Shown here: piece after piece, positions 1 through 13,860 of the stretch
Layout: the number at the start of each line of letters is the position of its first letter
Position numbering within the stretch: position 1 is the stretch's first letter
Assembly (NCBI GenBank): GCA_019925105.1
Contig: JAHGAU010000027.1
Span: 682,001-746,000 of the forward strand
Origin: Niebla homalea
Taxonomy: Eukaryota > Ascomycota > Lecanoromycetes > Lecanorales > Ramalinaceae
Direction of reading: 5' to 3'
Length of the DNA: 64,000 nucleotides
The notes under the pieces: generated by a model
What the model was told of the DNA's origin: nothing
Database searches by the model: none
The model's input: the letters and a program-made list of their open reading frames with translations, nothing else
Program-made: the position numbers and the translations under genes

Positions 1-1513
1 ACTTTTATTACTTCGTATCTTTTTTAATTATATACAAAAAGTTAAAAGGAAAATTAGTTTATAAAAAAAGGGTTTCATTTATTTTATAATATTAATATAA
101 AAGCTGCCTTATAAAAAGTCAAAATAATTTATTGATAAATAATTAAGCCGTTTATAATATACGCGGTAGTCATTTCATATACGTTTAAAGGAATTTTTAA
201 ATATAGGAAAGAGCTTGTTTAAAAAATAATAAAAGGTTCAGAATTAATATTTAAGAATAATTAATAATATCTATAAAGTAACCTTTATTTTAATATTAAA
301 GTTTAAAGTTTTTATATTATTAATTAAATTATATCATAATTAAATAATTACTTAAATAAGATTTTTAAAAAAAATAAATGCCCGGTTATATTAATAAAGA
401 ATAAGTATATCTATTTAAACTTTAAAAAATCTCGGATAAAAAAGGTAAAAGGGAATTATTTATCCTTTTTATTAAAATAAAATTAAAATAAGTTAAAAAG
501 GAAATCGACTTAACCCGTGTTTAAAAAGTTAACATAGGTACGTATAAACCGTTACCCGGTACAAGGGAGGCGGAAATTAAAGGTTTTAAAAAAGTAAAAG
601 TAATAATAATTATTAAGTAAATTATAACGTGATAAATTAAACTTTAACGTAAATATAAAGGATTGATCTTTTAAAGGTAATAATACCCGGCTTTAAATAA
701 TAAAAAGATTATTAATAAGTACCTCCGTTTTTATAAGATTATTAAAAATGGTAATAATACGTTAATAATTTAATTCCGGACGGGAAAGAATATTTTAATT
801 TATTTCCTTCTTATTATATACCTTCATAATTAAGTAATCATTAATTATAAATACAACACGTATTTATTTCTTATTTATTATTTATGGGGACTAAGATAAG
901 ATTAGTTAAGAAAGCGGGAATCAATAATTATTATTAAATATTAATTATAAAAAAGGGAATTAAAATAGCCTTTAAACTTATAATAATTATAAGAATATTA
1001 TAATAATTTAATTTAATTAATAAGATAAAAAAATTATTAAGAACCTTACCGAGAAACCCAGTCTTTAATCCCGGAATAAAAAAAGTGGTAGAAAGGCTAT
1101 ACTTAATAAAGGTTTAAAGCCATTAAGATTAAGGCGATATAAAAGAAATCGGTATAAGTAATAAAAGCGTTTATTATGAGGGACGTTACGTATATATAAA
1201 GTAATAATAATATATATATTAATAAGGGTATATTGGGATATTGATTAAAATATAATATAAAATAAACTTATAAGGAAATAAAAATGTAATAGGTTAAAAA
1301 TAACCGTTAAAAGGACTCGGTCGTAGTATTATAAGTTTTCTTGAAAAATGTATATAAATAATTTACTATTCTTTAAATAACCGCGGACTCTCTTAATCCT
1401 TTAAAACGAAAATAAAAGTTAAATAAATACCGGTTTTTAATCCTGATATTATAGATATTAAGTTTTTACGAATGTTAATAAAGCTTAATAACCGATTATT
1501 AAGGAACGCCGGA
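1..1513 (+). mobile_element. Tad-like LINE, 3' part, RIP-mutated (copy 1)
   Basis: This stretch aligns by eye along its whole length with the 3' third of the full-length LINE at 9473-15293 (roughly 13690-15270) and with the truncated copy at 23261-23974. Shared landmarks are ATAGGAAAGAGCTT near 205, ACCTTACCGAGAAACC near 1045 and GAACGCCGGA near 1505. The first 180 bases correspond to the end of the reverse transcriptase ORF, so the copy continues beyond the left edge of the window. The sequence is very AT-rich, with stops in all frames and few CA/TG dinucleotides, which is the RIP signature. The LINE tail (TCAA repeats) is missing because the next element starts at about 1514. Confidence 0.75.
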
Positions 1514-1892
1514 GTTTTTTTAATGACCGGACGTTAAGCCTTTCCCCCCCCACTATAAATAAATTAAAAAATATATTATATATATTATTTCTTTTATTAT
1601 TACTATTACCTATATATATAAGCTATAATTAAGGGTTATAAAGCTTCAACCTATATGTATTAACGGCCGAACTCCTTAAGTATTAAAACCCGCTCGGAAA
1701 TAATAAATACTTAATTAAAAGTCGGCGGGCGTTAATATAATAAAAGCAATAAAATATAGCTTTAAAGAAGCCGAAAAAAAGCTATATATCCCGAAGTCGA
1801 CCTTAAATAATAGATTCAGGGTTTTAAAGAAACGATTTAAGAGGTTTAAAGCAACTCTTAATTACCCGAAAATATAAAAGGACCCCCCTTAA

Positions 1893-2265
1893 TACTCCGG
1901 CAAGCGGGACGGGATATCTCCCATGGGATAGGGACGGGATAGGGACGGGATAGGAATGGGACGGGATGGGACGGGATGGGATAGGGATATATTAAGATCC
2001 CGCCAAGCCAAAAAATTACTATAAATAGTATATATATTATTATATATAAGTAAATTTAAATATAAAAAGTCTAAAAATTCGATTTTATAAGTGAATTATT
2101 CACTTAATCCGGTTAGCCCCGTTAAGACTTGGGATCTTGGTATATCCCGGTCCCATCCCGCCGGGATAAAGATGGGATAGGATGGGATTTAGCCTTATCC
2201 CGTCTTACGCGGGATGGGATAAGTGAATCGAAAAACCGTCCCATCCCGTCCCGCTTCCCGGAGTA
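1893..2265. mobile_element. hAT-like MITE with 23-bp TIRs and 8-bp target duplication
   Basis: The ends are near-perfect inverted repeats: TACTCCGGCAAGCGGGACGG.. on the left and its complement (one mismatch) ending ..TTCCCGGAGTA at 2265. The flanks carry an identical 8-bp duplication, CCCCTTAA, at 1885-1892 and 2266-2273. The second Tc1/mariner copy has the empty site, a single CCCCTTAA at about 37335. Eight-base duplications are typical of hAT elements. No ORF is present. The G/C-rich ends survive in AT-rich RIP-mutated surroundings, so the insertion probably came after most RIP, or the element is too short to be targeted. Confidence 0.88.
1925..1988 (+). repeat. GGGAT(A/G)GGGAC minisatellite inside the MITE
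   Basis: Tandem variants of GGGATAGGGAC and GGGATGGGAC run for about 64 bases. A C-rich counterpart on the same strand near the right end (2236-2255, CCCATCCCGTCCCG) could pair with it as a long hairpin. The G-run spacing would also allow a G-quadruplex on the plus strand; this is inferred from sequence only. Confidence 0.7.
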
Positions 2266-2790
2266 CCCCTTAAAAAGACCGATTAAGCTAGCCCTTAAAA
2301 GATAAAGTAAAGAGGATCTTTAAATATATAACTTTAATTAAGGAGCTTAAATATATAATAATAAAAGAGTTAATTACTTTGATAAAATTAATAAAGACTA
2401 AAATAAATAATAATAAACGTTATCAGCCTTTTTCTGGATTTACTTTTAATATAACTATATACTTTATGGGGTATTAGTGGGGATAAAAGGCTTAAAAGCT
2501 AGATTTAAGTTAATAGAATAAGGAAAAACGTAAATTATTTCTATATACTTTACGAGGACTTTAAGTGGATAAGGGAAGCCATTTTAATTAATAAAGTAAA
2601 ATTAAGACTTCAGAATATTATAATGGTATAACGTAAAGGCTCTTTCAAGAGTAGTTAAATAAGAACGTTATTAATATTGAAAAATAAATAAATAATAAAT
2701 AGATTGATTAAAGCTTTATAGGGATCGTATATAACTTTAAAAGTAAACTTCCTTTTATATATATAGAAACCGAGAATAAGAAAAAGAAAA

Positions 2791-3040
2791 TGGAAAGGGG
2801 GAGAGCATGGAAGACACCAAACTTGCGGATGGATGTATACAGGAATAGAAACATTAAAAGGGCTGATTAAGGGTAGAATCGATTCGTATATATTTTAAAA
2901 AGAAAGGGTATGACGGATTACCATAGTAAGGAACCTATACCTTATTAACTTATATAGGGACTGCGGTTTATCTTTAATTATACTCTATTATTATTTGCTA
3001 TTTTATTATTTTTGCTCTTTTTTTTTTTCTTATTTTTTTT
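2791..3040 (+). repeat. 5' LTR (250 bp) of the 19-kb LTR element
   Basis: This stretch aligns over 250 bases with 21770-22019, both copies being the same length. Shared blocks include AACTTGCGGAT, AACATTAAAAGGG, AAGAAAGGGTAT, GGAACCTATACCTTA and TTTGCTCTTT. The start is TGGAAAGGGG. A 5-bp duplication GAAAA lies immediately outside (2786-2790, and 22020-22024 after the 3' LTR). The exact 3' boundary is blurred by RIP. Confidence 0.8.
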
Positions 3041-6000
3041 AACGGTTTTAAGAAGGCTTTTATTTCTTTATATACATTAAGGAATTCGGTCTGGTTATAC
3101 AATTTAATTGTAAATAACTTACCGTGCTTTTTCCTTAATTAACGGTAATAAAAATTATGAAAATATCATATTAAACCGACCTTTATTACCACTATATTAT
3201 ATATATATAACGAGAATAATAGGCTATGGATTTATATATATTTATAGAATATTTTTAATTATTATTTACTTATTAAATAAACATTAAAATCGAAAAATTT
3301 AAGGGTATTTAAATAACCCTTTTTTAAGTACCCTTATTCGGATATTCTTATTACCACTTTTAATTAATACGGGGACCATATTTATACGTATCGGTAAAGT
3401 ATTATTAATATTTATTAATTAATTATTAATTATTAGAAATCAAGAAATAAAGAAAAACGATAACTTTTTTAAAGCGCCTTAATTACAAAAGGATAATAAT
3501 ACCCCTTATATTAACGACGGGCTTAAACTTTAATCAAAAAATAATCGTATATATTATTGGATATTTTAGATTATCGTTAAGGAAATTATAATTTATATAT
3601 TAATATAAGCTACTTTCTTAAAATAAAAAAAATTAAAGTAATTAAAGAAAAAAAAATAGAAAAAATTAATTACCCTAAATGACGTAAAATTATTATTTAA
3701 TAATTAATAACCGTAATAATTAAAATATAAAATTTATTAAGTTAATATAAGTAATTAAACCCGATTAAATTATAAGTTTCGTTAAATTATCTTAAGTAAC
3801 CGAATTATTAATTTTATAAAATAATTCCGAATAACCGATTTATTTATTATAAATAAAACTCCTTAATTTAATTCGGAATATTATATATATTCCTTAAAGA
3901 CGTAAAGTTAATTCTAAAGATTATTTTATATTAAGTAAACGATCTTTTAAGACTTATAAATAATATTAAATACCTTAATATTAATAAGTATATAAGATTC
4001 CTTAATAGCTATTAGAGTAACTGAACTAAACTATATATTTTAACGATAAGAATAATAAAAATAAGATTCCTTAATAAGGCTTAAATAATCGTATATATTA
4101 CTTAAAGAGATGCCTTTTATTAAAACGTAAATTACTAAGTTAAAAGTTATTTAAATAATAATTAAATTTTAAACCATTTATAGAAATTTAAACCGGTCTT
4201 TAGAATTCCTGGGAAATAACCGTAGGCTATATAATATATTAACTGGACGCAATAAGCCCTTTATTTTAAGTTATAAATTAAGTGATTAAGAATTAAAAAA
4301 TTAAAAATTAATTAAAAAAATAAATAATAAAAAGAAGTAAATAATAAAACCGATCGAAAGAATTAATAAAAAAGAATAAAGATAAATATATTTATAATAT
4401 TAATTATATTATATATATATTAAGAATATTAATAATGACCTATAATAATTACCGATATAAAACTTATTTAATTTAACGGTACCTTCCTTAAGGCTTTTTA
4501 TATCAAAGGATCAAAATAAATAATTAAACTTACCTTAATTTAAAAAAGATCAAAATAAATAATTAAAACTTACCTTAATTTAAAAAAGAAACGCAAATTT
4601 ATAATAAGATATAACTTATATATACTTATATAATAACTTAAGAGATTAAAAGGACCCGATTAACGTTATATAATTATATATTAACTTAACCCTTTCTTTA
4701 AAAAAAAAAGGTAAAAAAAAGATAAAAATAAAATATAATTACTTAAAGTAACCGTAAACCTTTTTCTCTAAAATACTTTTATCAATATTTATAGTATATT
4801 AATAATAATATATTTTTTTTATATATATCTTAATACCCTTAAAATAAGAAAGATAAAGTTAAATATTATTATATGAATTAAGGAATTAATTGCAATATTA
4901 TTGTCCCCTTTATTATTATTTTATTTCTTTTATTAAAAAAAATATATATCCCTTTATTTTATATTAAATAAAAAATAAAGAAAATTAAAATAAATTTATA
5001 TAAGTTACGGGGCCATCCCGTATTTATTAATAATTATAAGTATTATCGAAAACTACTTAATAATAAACCTTATTAACCTCTTTTTAAAGAATAACGAAAT
5101 ATTATTAAGAATCCTTTAATTTTTTAAATTTAAAGGGGAATTGATTAATATATAAAAAATAAAGGAGGTACTTAGATAGTTTTAAATGTCCTTTTTAATA
5201 ATAGTAATAAAGTTAAATATAAAAGAAGACTCCGTAATATTATTAATAATCTTAGCTTTTACCTTAAAATTATTAGAAACTTTATAGTAAAAAATTATAA
5301 TATAATCTAAAATTAAGACTTTATTTTATAAATTAAAAAAACTTAATAAATAAAAAAATAAGTTAAATAATATATAAAGATAGATCCGTAACGTATAAAA
5401 GGAGATCGGGAAAGATACCTCCCTTAATTAATAAATAAACGTAATAAATATAAAACTTAAAAAAAACGTAACGTATTAAATTAAGTAATTAAAAATTAAA
5501 GCCTTATTTATAAATAAAGTAATAAATAATATTAGAAAGGAAGATATAAAGAACTTTTAACAACTATTAAGTTAAGAATTCCTAGAATTAAATCCCAATA
5601 ATTTTATAGAATAAACGGTAAATAATATTAAAGTAATATCTTAAGGAATTAATTTTATCCTTAATTATTATAAACGTATATTCCGTATTATATATAACTT
5701 AAACGGAAAGGATATTGGACCCGGAAGGCCGGAGAATACGATAAATAAAATAATTAAATATATATTAAAAAATATAATTAATTATTTTAAGAATAATTTA
5801 ACGGATATAAAGCTCCGTAAACGTTTAATAAAAGACGTATATAAAAAGTTTAATCTTTATAAAGTATACTCTAAAATAAAACGGGTTACGGAAGGAATAA
5901 AAAAAAAGCGGAAGCTTAAAGAGGAAAAAAAGGATAAAGAAATAAATCTTAAAGCTTAAATATTTATAAATTAACTAAATTATATAAACGGAGACCTTTA

Positions 6001-9000
6001 AGAAGTTACGTTAAGGGTAAATTTAATATATATTAATTACGACGGAATTATATAAACATTGTAAATAAAAGGAACGCGATAAACCCGATACCTTTAAAAC
6101 CGTATAAATAAAAGATTCTAAAACGTCTTAATAATATAAATAGCGTTTATATAATTATTATAAGTAATATTACGTTAATAACTTAAGTATTAAAACCGAC
6201 CTTAAAATCTATTTTAATAGAATATTAATAATTAAGCGGAAAATATAAATTAAAAACCGTAGAATTATTAATAGAATTCATATATTAATTAAAATATTAA
6301 AGGAAATAATTAATTTACTTTAAAATTATTTAATTTAATTAAGTTATAGAACCTTTACATTAATAACTTTAAATCGTTTAATATAAAATTATACTTTATT
6401 TATTATAAATATTATAATATATTCTTAACGGAAAAGTATATAAGTTAATAATAAAATTTTAATAGAAATAATATAAGCTTTAATAAAAAGAAATATATAT
6501 AAGAGAAGGATTAAGATTATAAGAACGGGCGTTATAATACGGATTATTAACTATTATTATTATTTATAACCGTACCGCTTAATAATTAATTAAACGTATT
6601 AATAAACGTAATAATTATCGCTTTAACTATATAGGAAGAAAGAAAGGTCCTTAATAAAATTAATAATAAAGGAATAATTAACGGTTTTAATTATGAAGTT
6701 ATTACCGTAAAGCAAGGATACCCCTTTAATAAAAACGTTAATTATAAAGCGGGCATAATAACGAACGTAGTTACGAAGTAATAACGAATTAAAGATAATA
6801 ATTTAAAAGAAGGAGTTAAGTTTATATAAATTAAAAAGTAAATAAAAAGGAAGCCAAAAAGAAAAACAAAAACCGGGAGGAAGAAAGAACTTTAATAAAT
6901 TATCGGGCTATTAAGGGAATAAGCCTTAAACGTTAAACGGATCTTATTAATTAATAATATTATATTTTTTATAATATATTTAAGATAACTTTTATTATAT
7001 TTTAAAAAAGAAATAAGCCGATTTATAAAGAACGTATTAAACTTTAATTATATACGTTATAAGAAGATTATAATTATTAAAAAGTTTTTAAGAATAACGG
7101 AAAAAGGATATAAAAGATGATTTAAAATAGACGACTTAAGATTAATAATATCGTAATTACGGGTTTAAAACGAGACCTTAAAATTATATTTAATAAAAAT
7201 AAATAAATAAATTCTATAAAAATGATAGTTATTTATTAACCGGAATAAATAAGTAAGTTACTTAATATAAAAGCCGATTAAGGATCGGATATTATTATAA
7301 TTAACTTAAGTATAATAAGAGAATTACGGATAAAAAAAAACCTTAAAAATTACTCGGAATTAATTACTTAAATATATTAATAGTAAACGGAGATTATATA
7401 TTACTTTATATATAAATTATATTTAATATTTAAACTATAAAAATAATTAAATCGGTATAAATATTTATATTATTAAAAGATAATTTAAATTATAATATCT
7501 TATTAAAACTCTTATAATTAAAATTAATTACGGTTAACTTTAAGATTTAAATAAAGATATTAAAAATTAAAAATATTACTTACAAAGAAAATATTTAATT
7601 ACTTAAATCTTAAATACGCCTATTAAGTAAAATACGTTAAAAACCAATATATAAAAAGCTATATTATATAAACGTAATAATATTAAAAAAAGAAACTAAA
7701 TTAAACTTATTTAAGTATAAAAATAATAAAGAAAGTTTAAAAATTAAATTAAAAAATAAAAAGGATAATTAAGATTAATAAATTATAAAAAAAAAAAAGT
7801 TTAAAAAATAAGGTTAACTTTAAGGGTATATATTTTAACGATTAATTAATAAGAAAAAAAGGGTATATTCATATATTTAGGGAGAAGAGGAAATATATAA
7901 GAAATAATCGGAATAAGTAAAGGAAGATTAAGAATAAGTTAAAGCGGTAAGACAAGGTAAAAGAAGTAAATTAAATAAGAAGTAAACGGGAACGATTAAG
8001 TAAAAGTTTGAAAAATTAGAAGAAATAGGATGGTAATGAAAGTATTTAAGAGATAATAAAGAAACTCAGAAATATTAAAAAAACAATAAGGGAGTTAAAG
8101 AAGATACGGTAAATAATCCGATTAATAATTTAAAATTAAAAATAAGCTTTATTTTATATTAATAATAGTTTATTAAATAAAAACGGAAAATAATCAGATT
8201 TATAAATTTAATATTTAATAAGATAAATAAAGAAATAATATAATACTTAAAGTTATTATTAATTACGTAAGATAACGTTAAATAATATAAAGAATATATA
8301 ATATATAAAAAAGAAACGATATTAATTAAATTAATAATATTTATAATAATAGAAATAAACAATTATATATATTAAAAGAATAATAAATAACTTAAAGAAA
8401 CCAGTAATAAAAAGAAGAAAGCTATATATTATAATAATATAAAGAAGAAGATAAAATAAATAAAAAGTAAAAATAATAAGAATTATTTACTTATTATAAA
8501 AAGTATAATCTTAAAAATTAAATAACTTAATAACTTAATAACTTATTAAGGACTATTAAAGTGTAAATATAGTATTTACTGGATTTATTTAAGGTATATA
8601 TATAAAGTAACAGATAAGTTAATTTTAAAATTAAAAAATAAAAAAGTAAATATTAAGTTAAAATTATTATAAATTATATTCTTAACGGATAAAAGGATAA
8701 TAAAAAAAAAAATCGATACTTTAAAGTTATATAAGAAGCTATGAGTATAAATAAAGGAAAAAGGTATTATATTAAAAAATAATATCTTAAATAATTAAGT
8801 ATAACTTAAAATACTTTAAGTATTATAGACGTATAGGAACGTAAGTATAAAAGAATTATACGAGATCCCCGTAATAAACCTATTCCTATATAGAATAATA
8901 TTAAAATTAAGGATTAAGCCGTATAAAGTTATTATTAAAAAGTTATTAAATAATAAAGGGTAATAACTTAAAACGATTATATAATAAGGAATTAAGTTAA

Positions 9001-9463
9001 ATATATATAAAAAATATATATAAATAGATAAATAAATAAGTATATAAAATATATTCCCCGTACTTATAAAAAAAGAAAGTAAAGTTAAATTATAACTTAT
9101 ATTTAATTATTACTTTATATATAAAGTATTACCCGTATTTTATATAAAGCTGGTAGAAAGAGTATATAGTTTATTAAGAATTCCATTATATAAAACTTTT
9201 TTTAAGCGGATATAAAGTATAAATATTAAGTAATAAAAGTATATTTTAATAATTAATATTATTTTATTTTTAACGTATTAAATATTAAATAATTATAGCT
9301 TATAAGGATGCCTTAAAGAACGCGTATATCCTTATTCGTTTTTATTAAACTTATAAATATTATATTAAGAGTTATCCTTAAATTAAACCCGGAATTATCT
9401 TTCCTTATTCTTAAAGGGGAGTATAACCTTATTAATTTAATTTTTTACTTTAATAATATCTTT
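3041..9463. other. RIP-mutated 5' half of the LTR nest, no recognisable gene
   Basis: About 6.4 kb of AT-rich DNA without an intact reading frame. It should hold the gag and the first part of pol of the enclosing Gypsy element, because the Gypsy RT continues after the LINE at 15303. I could not recognise gag or protease with confidence. The only open frames here are I/N/Y/L-rich chance frames in AT-rich DNA. Confidence 0.5.
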
Positions 9464-9472
9464 AAAATATAT
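9464..9472. repeat. Target-site duplication of the LINE, left copy
   Basis: AAAATATAT directly precedes the LINE start and is repeated directly after its TCAA tail at 15294-15302. Nine-base duplications with a short-repeat tail are what target-primed reverse transcription leaves. Confidence 0.75.
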
Positions 9473-9498
9473 GGGAGATTAAAAACCCCCAAGTGAAA

Positions 9499-9633
9499 AT
9501 GGCGACGAACAAAGGGACCCCAGAGGTCCAAAACGATGCGTATACGTATAGCTTTAATAACAGTGAGAGAAATATATTAAGTGCGATAAGTAAAAGTGGC
9601 ATAATAGTTAAGAATAAGGTGGTAAACGGGTAA
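9499..9633 (+). pseudogene. LINE ORF1 (gag-like) start, truncated by stop
   Basis: The ATG at 9499 opens a 44-codon frame beginning MATNKGTPEVQNDAYTYSF, which looks like normal protein and not AT-rich noise, and ends at TAA near 9631. It lies 26 bases inside the LINE 5' end, where ORF1 of Tad-like elements is expected. The first 170 bases of the LINE are much less AT-rich than what follows, so RIP has been weak here. The downstream ORF1 body is not readable. Confidence 0.5.
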
Positions 9634-11549
9634 GTAACCTATATTAATAAAAACGGCGATAATACGTACGGATAATATAATAATAATAAACCGGATAATA
9701 CTTAAAATAAATAAAGGAATTAAGGTTAATAAAATACGCATATTAAAGCGTATAAAACATATAATAATAATACGGAAATAATAGGTAAATAAAGGGGTAA
9801 AAAGGCCGGTACGGTATTAATAGCGAGGAGTATAGGCGGAAAGAAGGGGCAGAAAGACTATAATGAAAATATTATTAAGGGTATATAAAGGGGAAATAAG
9901 GTTAATAAAAAGGATAAAACCTTAAGGGATTAAAGGTAAAAAACGGAGATAATACGTCGCCCGGTAAATAAGGGTAAAAGGGCGGTAAGGGAAACGGTAA
10001 AGGCCTTAAAAGGACTCCTTACGGTAAAGTAAAAGGATATTACATTAAAAACCTAATTAATACTATAGATTAAACTAAAAGGTATAAAAGACTTCTATAT
10101 AAAGGTAAGGATAAAGTTAAGGGAAGCGAAACGGCTATAGGGCTCCTTAAAAACGGTAATAAGGACGTTAATAAAGGGTAAAGATAACGGTTTAAGGTTA
10201 AATATATAAAGCGAGAATATAAAGGCGGCGGCCCCCTAAATAAAAGAAAGCTAAATAATAAAAATAATAAAGGGAATACTTACGGTAAAGAATAAAAGGA
10301 TAACGGAGGAGAAAACGGCCGTATTAAAAAAGGTAAAGATAATAATAATCCGCTTATTTAATAATAAAAAAAAGAATATAACGGTAAAAATAAACTTATT
10401 ATAATTAATAAAGGCTTTTAAAGTAATAACGGAATTATTAATAGAATAAATTATTATAATACGTAAACTATAAAGTAAGGATATCCTCCTTAATATAACG
10501 TTTTTAAAAGTGAAAAAAAGCTTAAAGAAATTTAAAGCTTAAATTAATAAAAGAAAATACAAGTTAATTAAAGTTTTTAAATAATTATTTACCGTTATAA
10601 TAAATAAAATATATTTATTACGTTTTAAGGAAGTTAAAAGAAAAAATATATTAAAAAACATAGAAAAAAAAAATACGGTTTTTTATTTAAAGCTTAAAAT
10701 TATTAATTATAGGCTTCCGCCGGTAATAAAAAGATTTAATTCCTTAAAACGTATAAAAAGGTATTTTACCGTTATATTAAACGTAACGTTAATAAAGATA
10801 TATAATAACGTTTTAAATAAAAAGATTATTAAAAAAGGATTTTTTAAAATAATTTAATTATAAAATAGGATGGTTAATATTTATTAATATTTTAAATATT
10901 AAGGTTATAATTATATTATTATAAAGTGCTTTAATATTATAAAATATATAATTTACGTTAAGGACTATAATACCTATAAGTATATAAAGTTAATAATTAA
11001 AAGACTTATAAAAAGTATATTTAAATACGTTATATATAATAAGGAAAAATATCCAATATAGGATTCTAAATATATAATAAAAGCCAGGGAGATTAAACGT
11101 AAAAAAACCCGGATAACCGCGAAAATCCAACGGTATAATACGTATAAAATTAATTTAATAAATTAATTAAAAATAATTTTAAAACGTAAGTTTAATTAAT
11201 TAAATAATAAAAAGTAAATAACGGTAAAGAAAAAAAAGCTTTTTACGATTTTAACCTTAAGGATTAACCATTTTATATCTTTAATAATAATTAAGAAAAT
11301 ATTAAATTGAAAAATATTTAACTTTAAAAAGAAGTCCGTAACTTAAACGGGTATAAAAGAAGGAGCCCTTATAAAGGTTAATATATAATATATTAACGTT
11401 TTTAAGAATAATATAATATAACGTCCGTAATAAAAGAATTAAAATTATAATATTAATATTTAAGTTTAAAAAAGTTAAAAACGTTAACATTATAATAATA
11501 TAAGAATTATTATATAACCTATATATATATTTATTTATTAACTTAAAGA

Positions 11550-13860
11550 AAAGGTTTTATTTAACCTTTAAGGGGGATAAAATAATTAAAATATACTTTT
11601 TTATAAATAAGCGACTTAATATAAATAATTAAGATATTATTTATTATAATAAAAACCTTTATATACTTTATATTATAAAAAAAGGGGACTTAAAAAATAA
11701 CCTTAATATTTATAACGTATATAATCCGCCGCCGGTTAATAAAAAAGGATTTTTTATAATACCGTTACTTAAAAATTTTTTAATTATTTTAAATAAATAT
11801 ATATTACTTAAAGATTTTAATTTATATTATTATATATAGAATAAGGAAAAATATATAATAAATTATATAGAATCGGATAACTTATTAATAATTACCGTTT
11901 AAGTTAACTTATTATTATTAATATTATAAAAAATTATTATATAAAAAAGTTATAAATTTAAAATAATAATTAATTTAATTTTTAATACGGAAAAGGTTAC
12001 CGGCGTAATTATAATATATAGGCTATAAAAGGACCTAAAATATAACTCGGATTATATACCAATATAAATAACTTTAAATTAAACCGTTAATATAATTATA
12101 TTATTACCGGTAAGAAAAACGTAAAAAACGGTTAAGAAAGTAAAAGTTTATATAAAAACGGAGGAAATAATAATGTAAATTATAAACCTCCCTTAATTGG
12201 ATAATAAAGATCGGATTAACCTTTTTATAGAATAAATAATAAAGGTATTAAATAAAATAATTAATAAAATTATTCCGATAATAAAACCTTCTTAAAAAGT
12301 TAAAATTTATTAAAATGAAAAATATATAACCGTAATTATAAAGGCGAAAAAATTAATTAAATAAACTTTTAAATATAAGAACCAGGAGATACTTAATTAA
12401 TTAAGGATTATTTAAGAAAAAAAGGAAAGGATTATTAAGAAAGTTAAATAAATATACTTTTAGTTTACGGTATATAACTTAATGGTTTTCTTTTATAATA
12501 TTTAAAAGTTAATAAAATATAATAAAGAATAAAATAGAAAACTAAAATTTATCCTTAAATTCTCGCCTTTTAAGAGATCCGATAATATATTAATTAATAC
12601 CTTTAACGGTAAAATTAAGGCCCTTAAAAAAACATTTTTCTTTTCTTTATTAAAAGCTGACTTAAATAATATTAATAATATTATATATTTTAACCCTATA
12701 TTAATAAATAAGGTAATAATATAAGATATAATAATTAAAGTAATTAATAAATTAAAAAAGGATAAAGCCTTAAGACTGAATAGGATTTTTAATAGATTTT
12801 TAATAATAATAATTTTATTATTTAAAAAAATCTTTATTTATTTTTTTTAAGTATATTTTAACGTCGGTTATTATTTATATAAGTTTAAGGAAATAAAGAT
12901 AATTATCCTTAAGAAACTTATTAAGTTAGATTACTTTAAGGTAAAATCTTATAAACTTATTATATTCCTATATACGTTAAGGAAGGCCTTAAAAACGGTA
13001 ATAATGAGGATCCTTAATAATTATATAAAGAATTACGGACTTTTCCCCGATTAATAAATAAAAATAAGGAAAAGTTAATTAATAAAAATAACCCTTAAAA
13101 AACTAATTAATAACGTATATATAATATAAGGTTATAAAAAAAGTATATTATAAGTCTTTTTTTCTCTTAATATTATAAATATTTTTAATAAGGTAAATTA
13201 TTAAAAGTTACTATATAACTTAAAAAAGAAAAAGATATTATTTTTCTTAATTAAATAAATGAAGAGTTTCTTAAACGATTAAATTATATTAATTAATTTA
13301 AGATAAAAAATAAGTTTAATAAAGCCTATTATAACGGGGATTCCTTAAAGATTACTTATTTTTCCTATATTATTCTTATTTTTTAACGGTTTATTAATTA
13401 AGGAACTTATTAAGTTAAAATAAAAAGTTTAAGTTAAAAATTTTATTAATAATATTTATTTCTTAACTTATAATACCTTTATATATATAAATTATTTAGA
13501 ATTAAAATAAATTTATAAAGTTTATCTTTAATAAATAAAAACTTATAAGGCTTAATTTACGCCGTATAAATATAAATTTATTTATATAATTAAAATGTTA
13601 AAATTATATAATATAATAATTATAATAAACTTAAATAAAGTTACGGTAAAGCTGGATATCAATATTAAAGTTTTTAGCTTTTAAATAAATAAAAAGCTTA
13701 ATTAAAAAGATTATATAAGAAAAATCTAAAAGAAGATAACTTTATAAGAAAAAAGCCTTATTTATCTTATTATATTAATATACAGAGTTACGTTATAAAA
13801 GGCCCGGATTATCTATTAAATTATAGTAAAGTTAATTATAATATATATTATAGTTATTTA
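11550..13860 (+). pseudogene. LINE ORF2: APE endonuclease and reverse transcriptase remnant
   Basis: Conceptual translation of the plus strand, ignoring stops, shows the endonuclease landmark LKDFNLYY (family: LGDFNxHH) near 11808-11831 and a later SDYIPI-like segment (family SDHxPI) near 12050. The reverse transcriptase follows at 12890-13560 with TVILKKL, SYRLITFLNTLRKALE and ILNNYIKNYGLFPD, then FINNIYFLTY near 13445, where the family has FVDDTxxL. Both catalytic aspartates read as asparagine, a G-to-A change (GAT to AAT) as RIP makes. A C-terminal stretch with VKLDINIKV and INKKLN continues to about 13860. The order and spacing match Tad1-type LINEs. The protein cannot be made: many in-frame stops. 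Confidence 0.72.

Noticed and set aside
1925..1988. Telomere-like or interstitial telomeric G-rich repeat
   Set aside because: Units are GGGATA/GGGACG variants within a bounded MITE; the fungal telomere unit TTAGGG is not present.
8159..8362. 67-codon minus-strand frame, I/N/Y-rich
   Set aside because: Composition is that of random AT-rich RIP-mutated DNA; no motif; lies inside the LTR nest.
11302..11490. 62-codon minus-strand frame rich in Leu/Ile
   Set aside because: Antisense to the LINE ORF region; a chance frame in AT-rich DNA that mimics a membrane protein.
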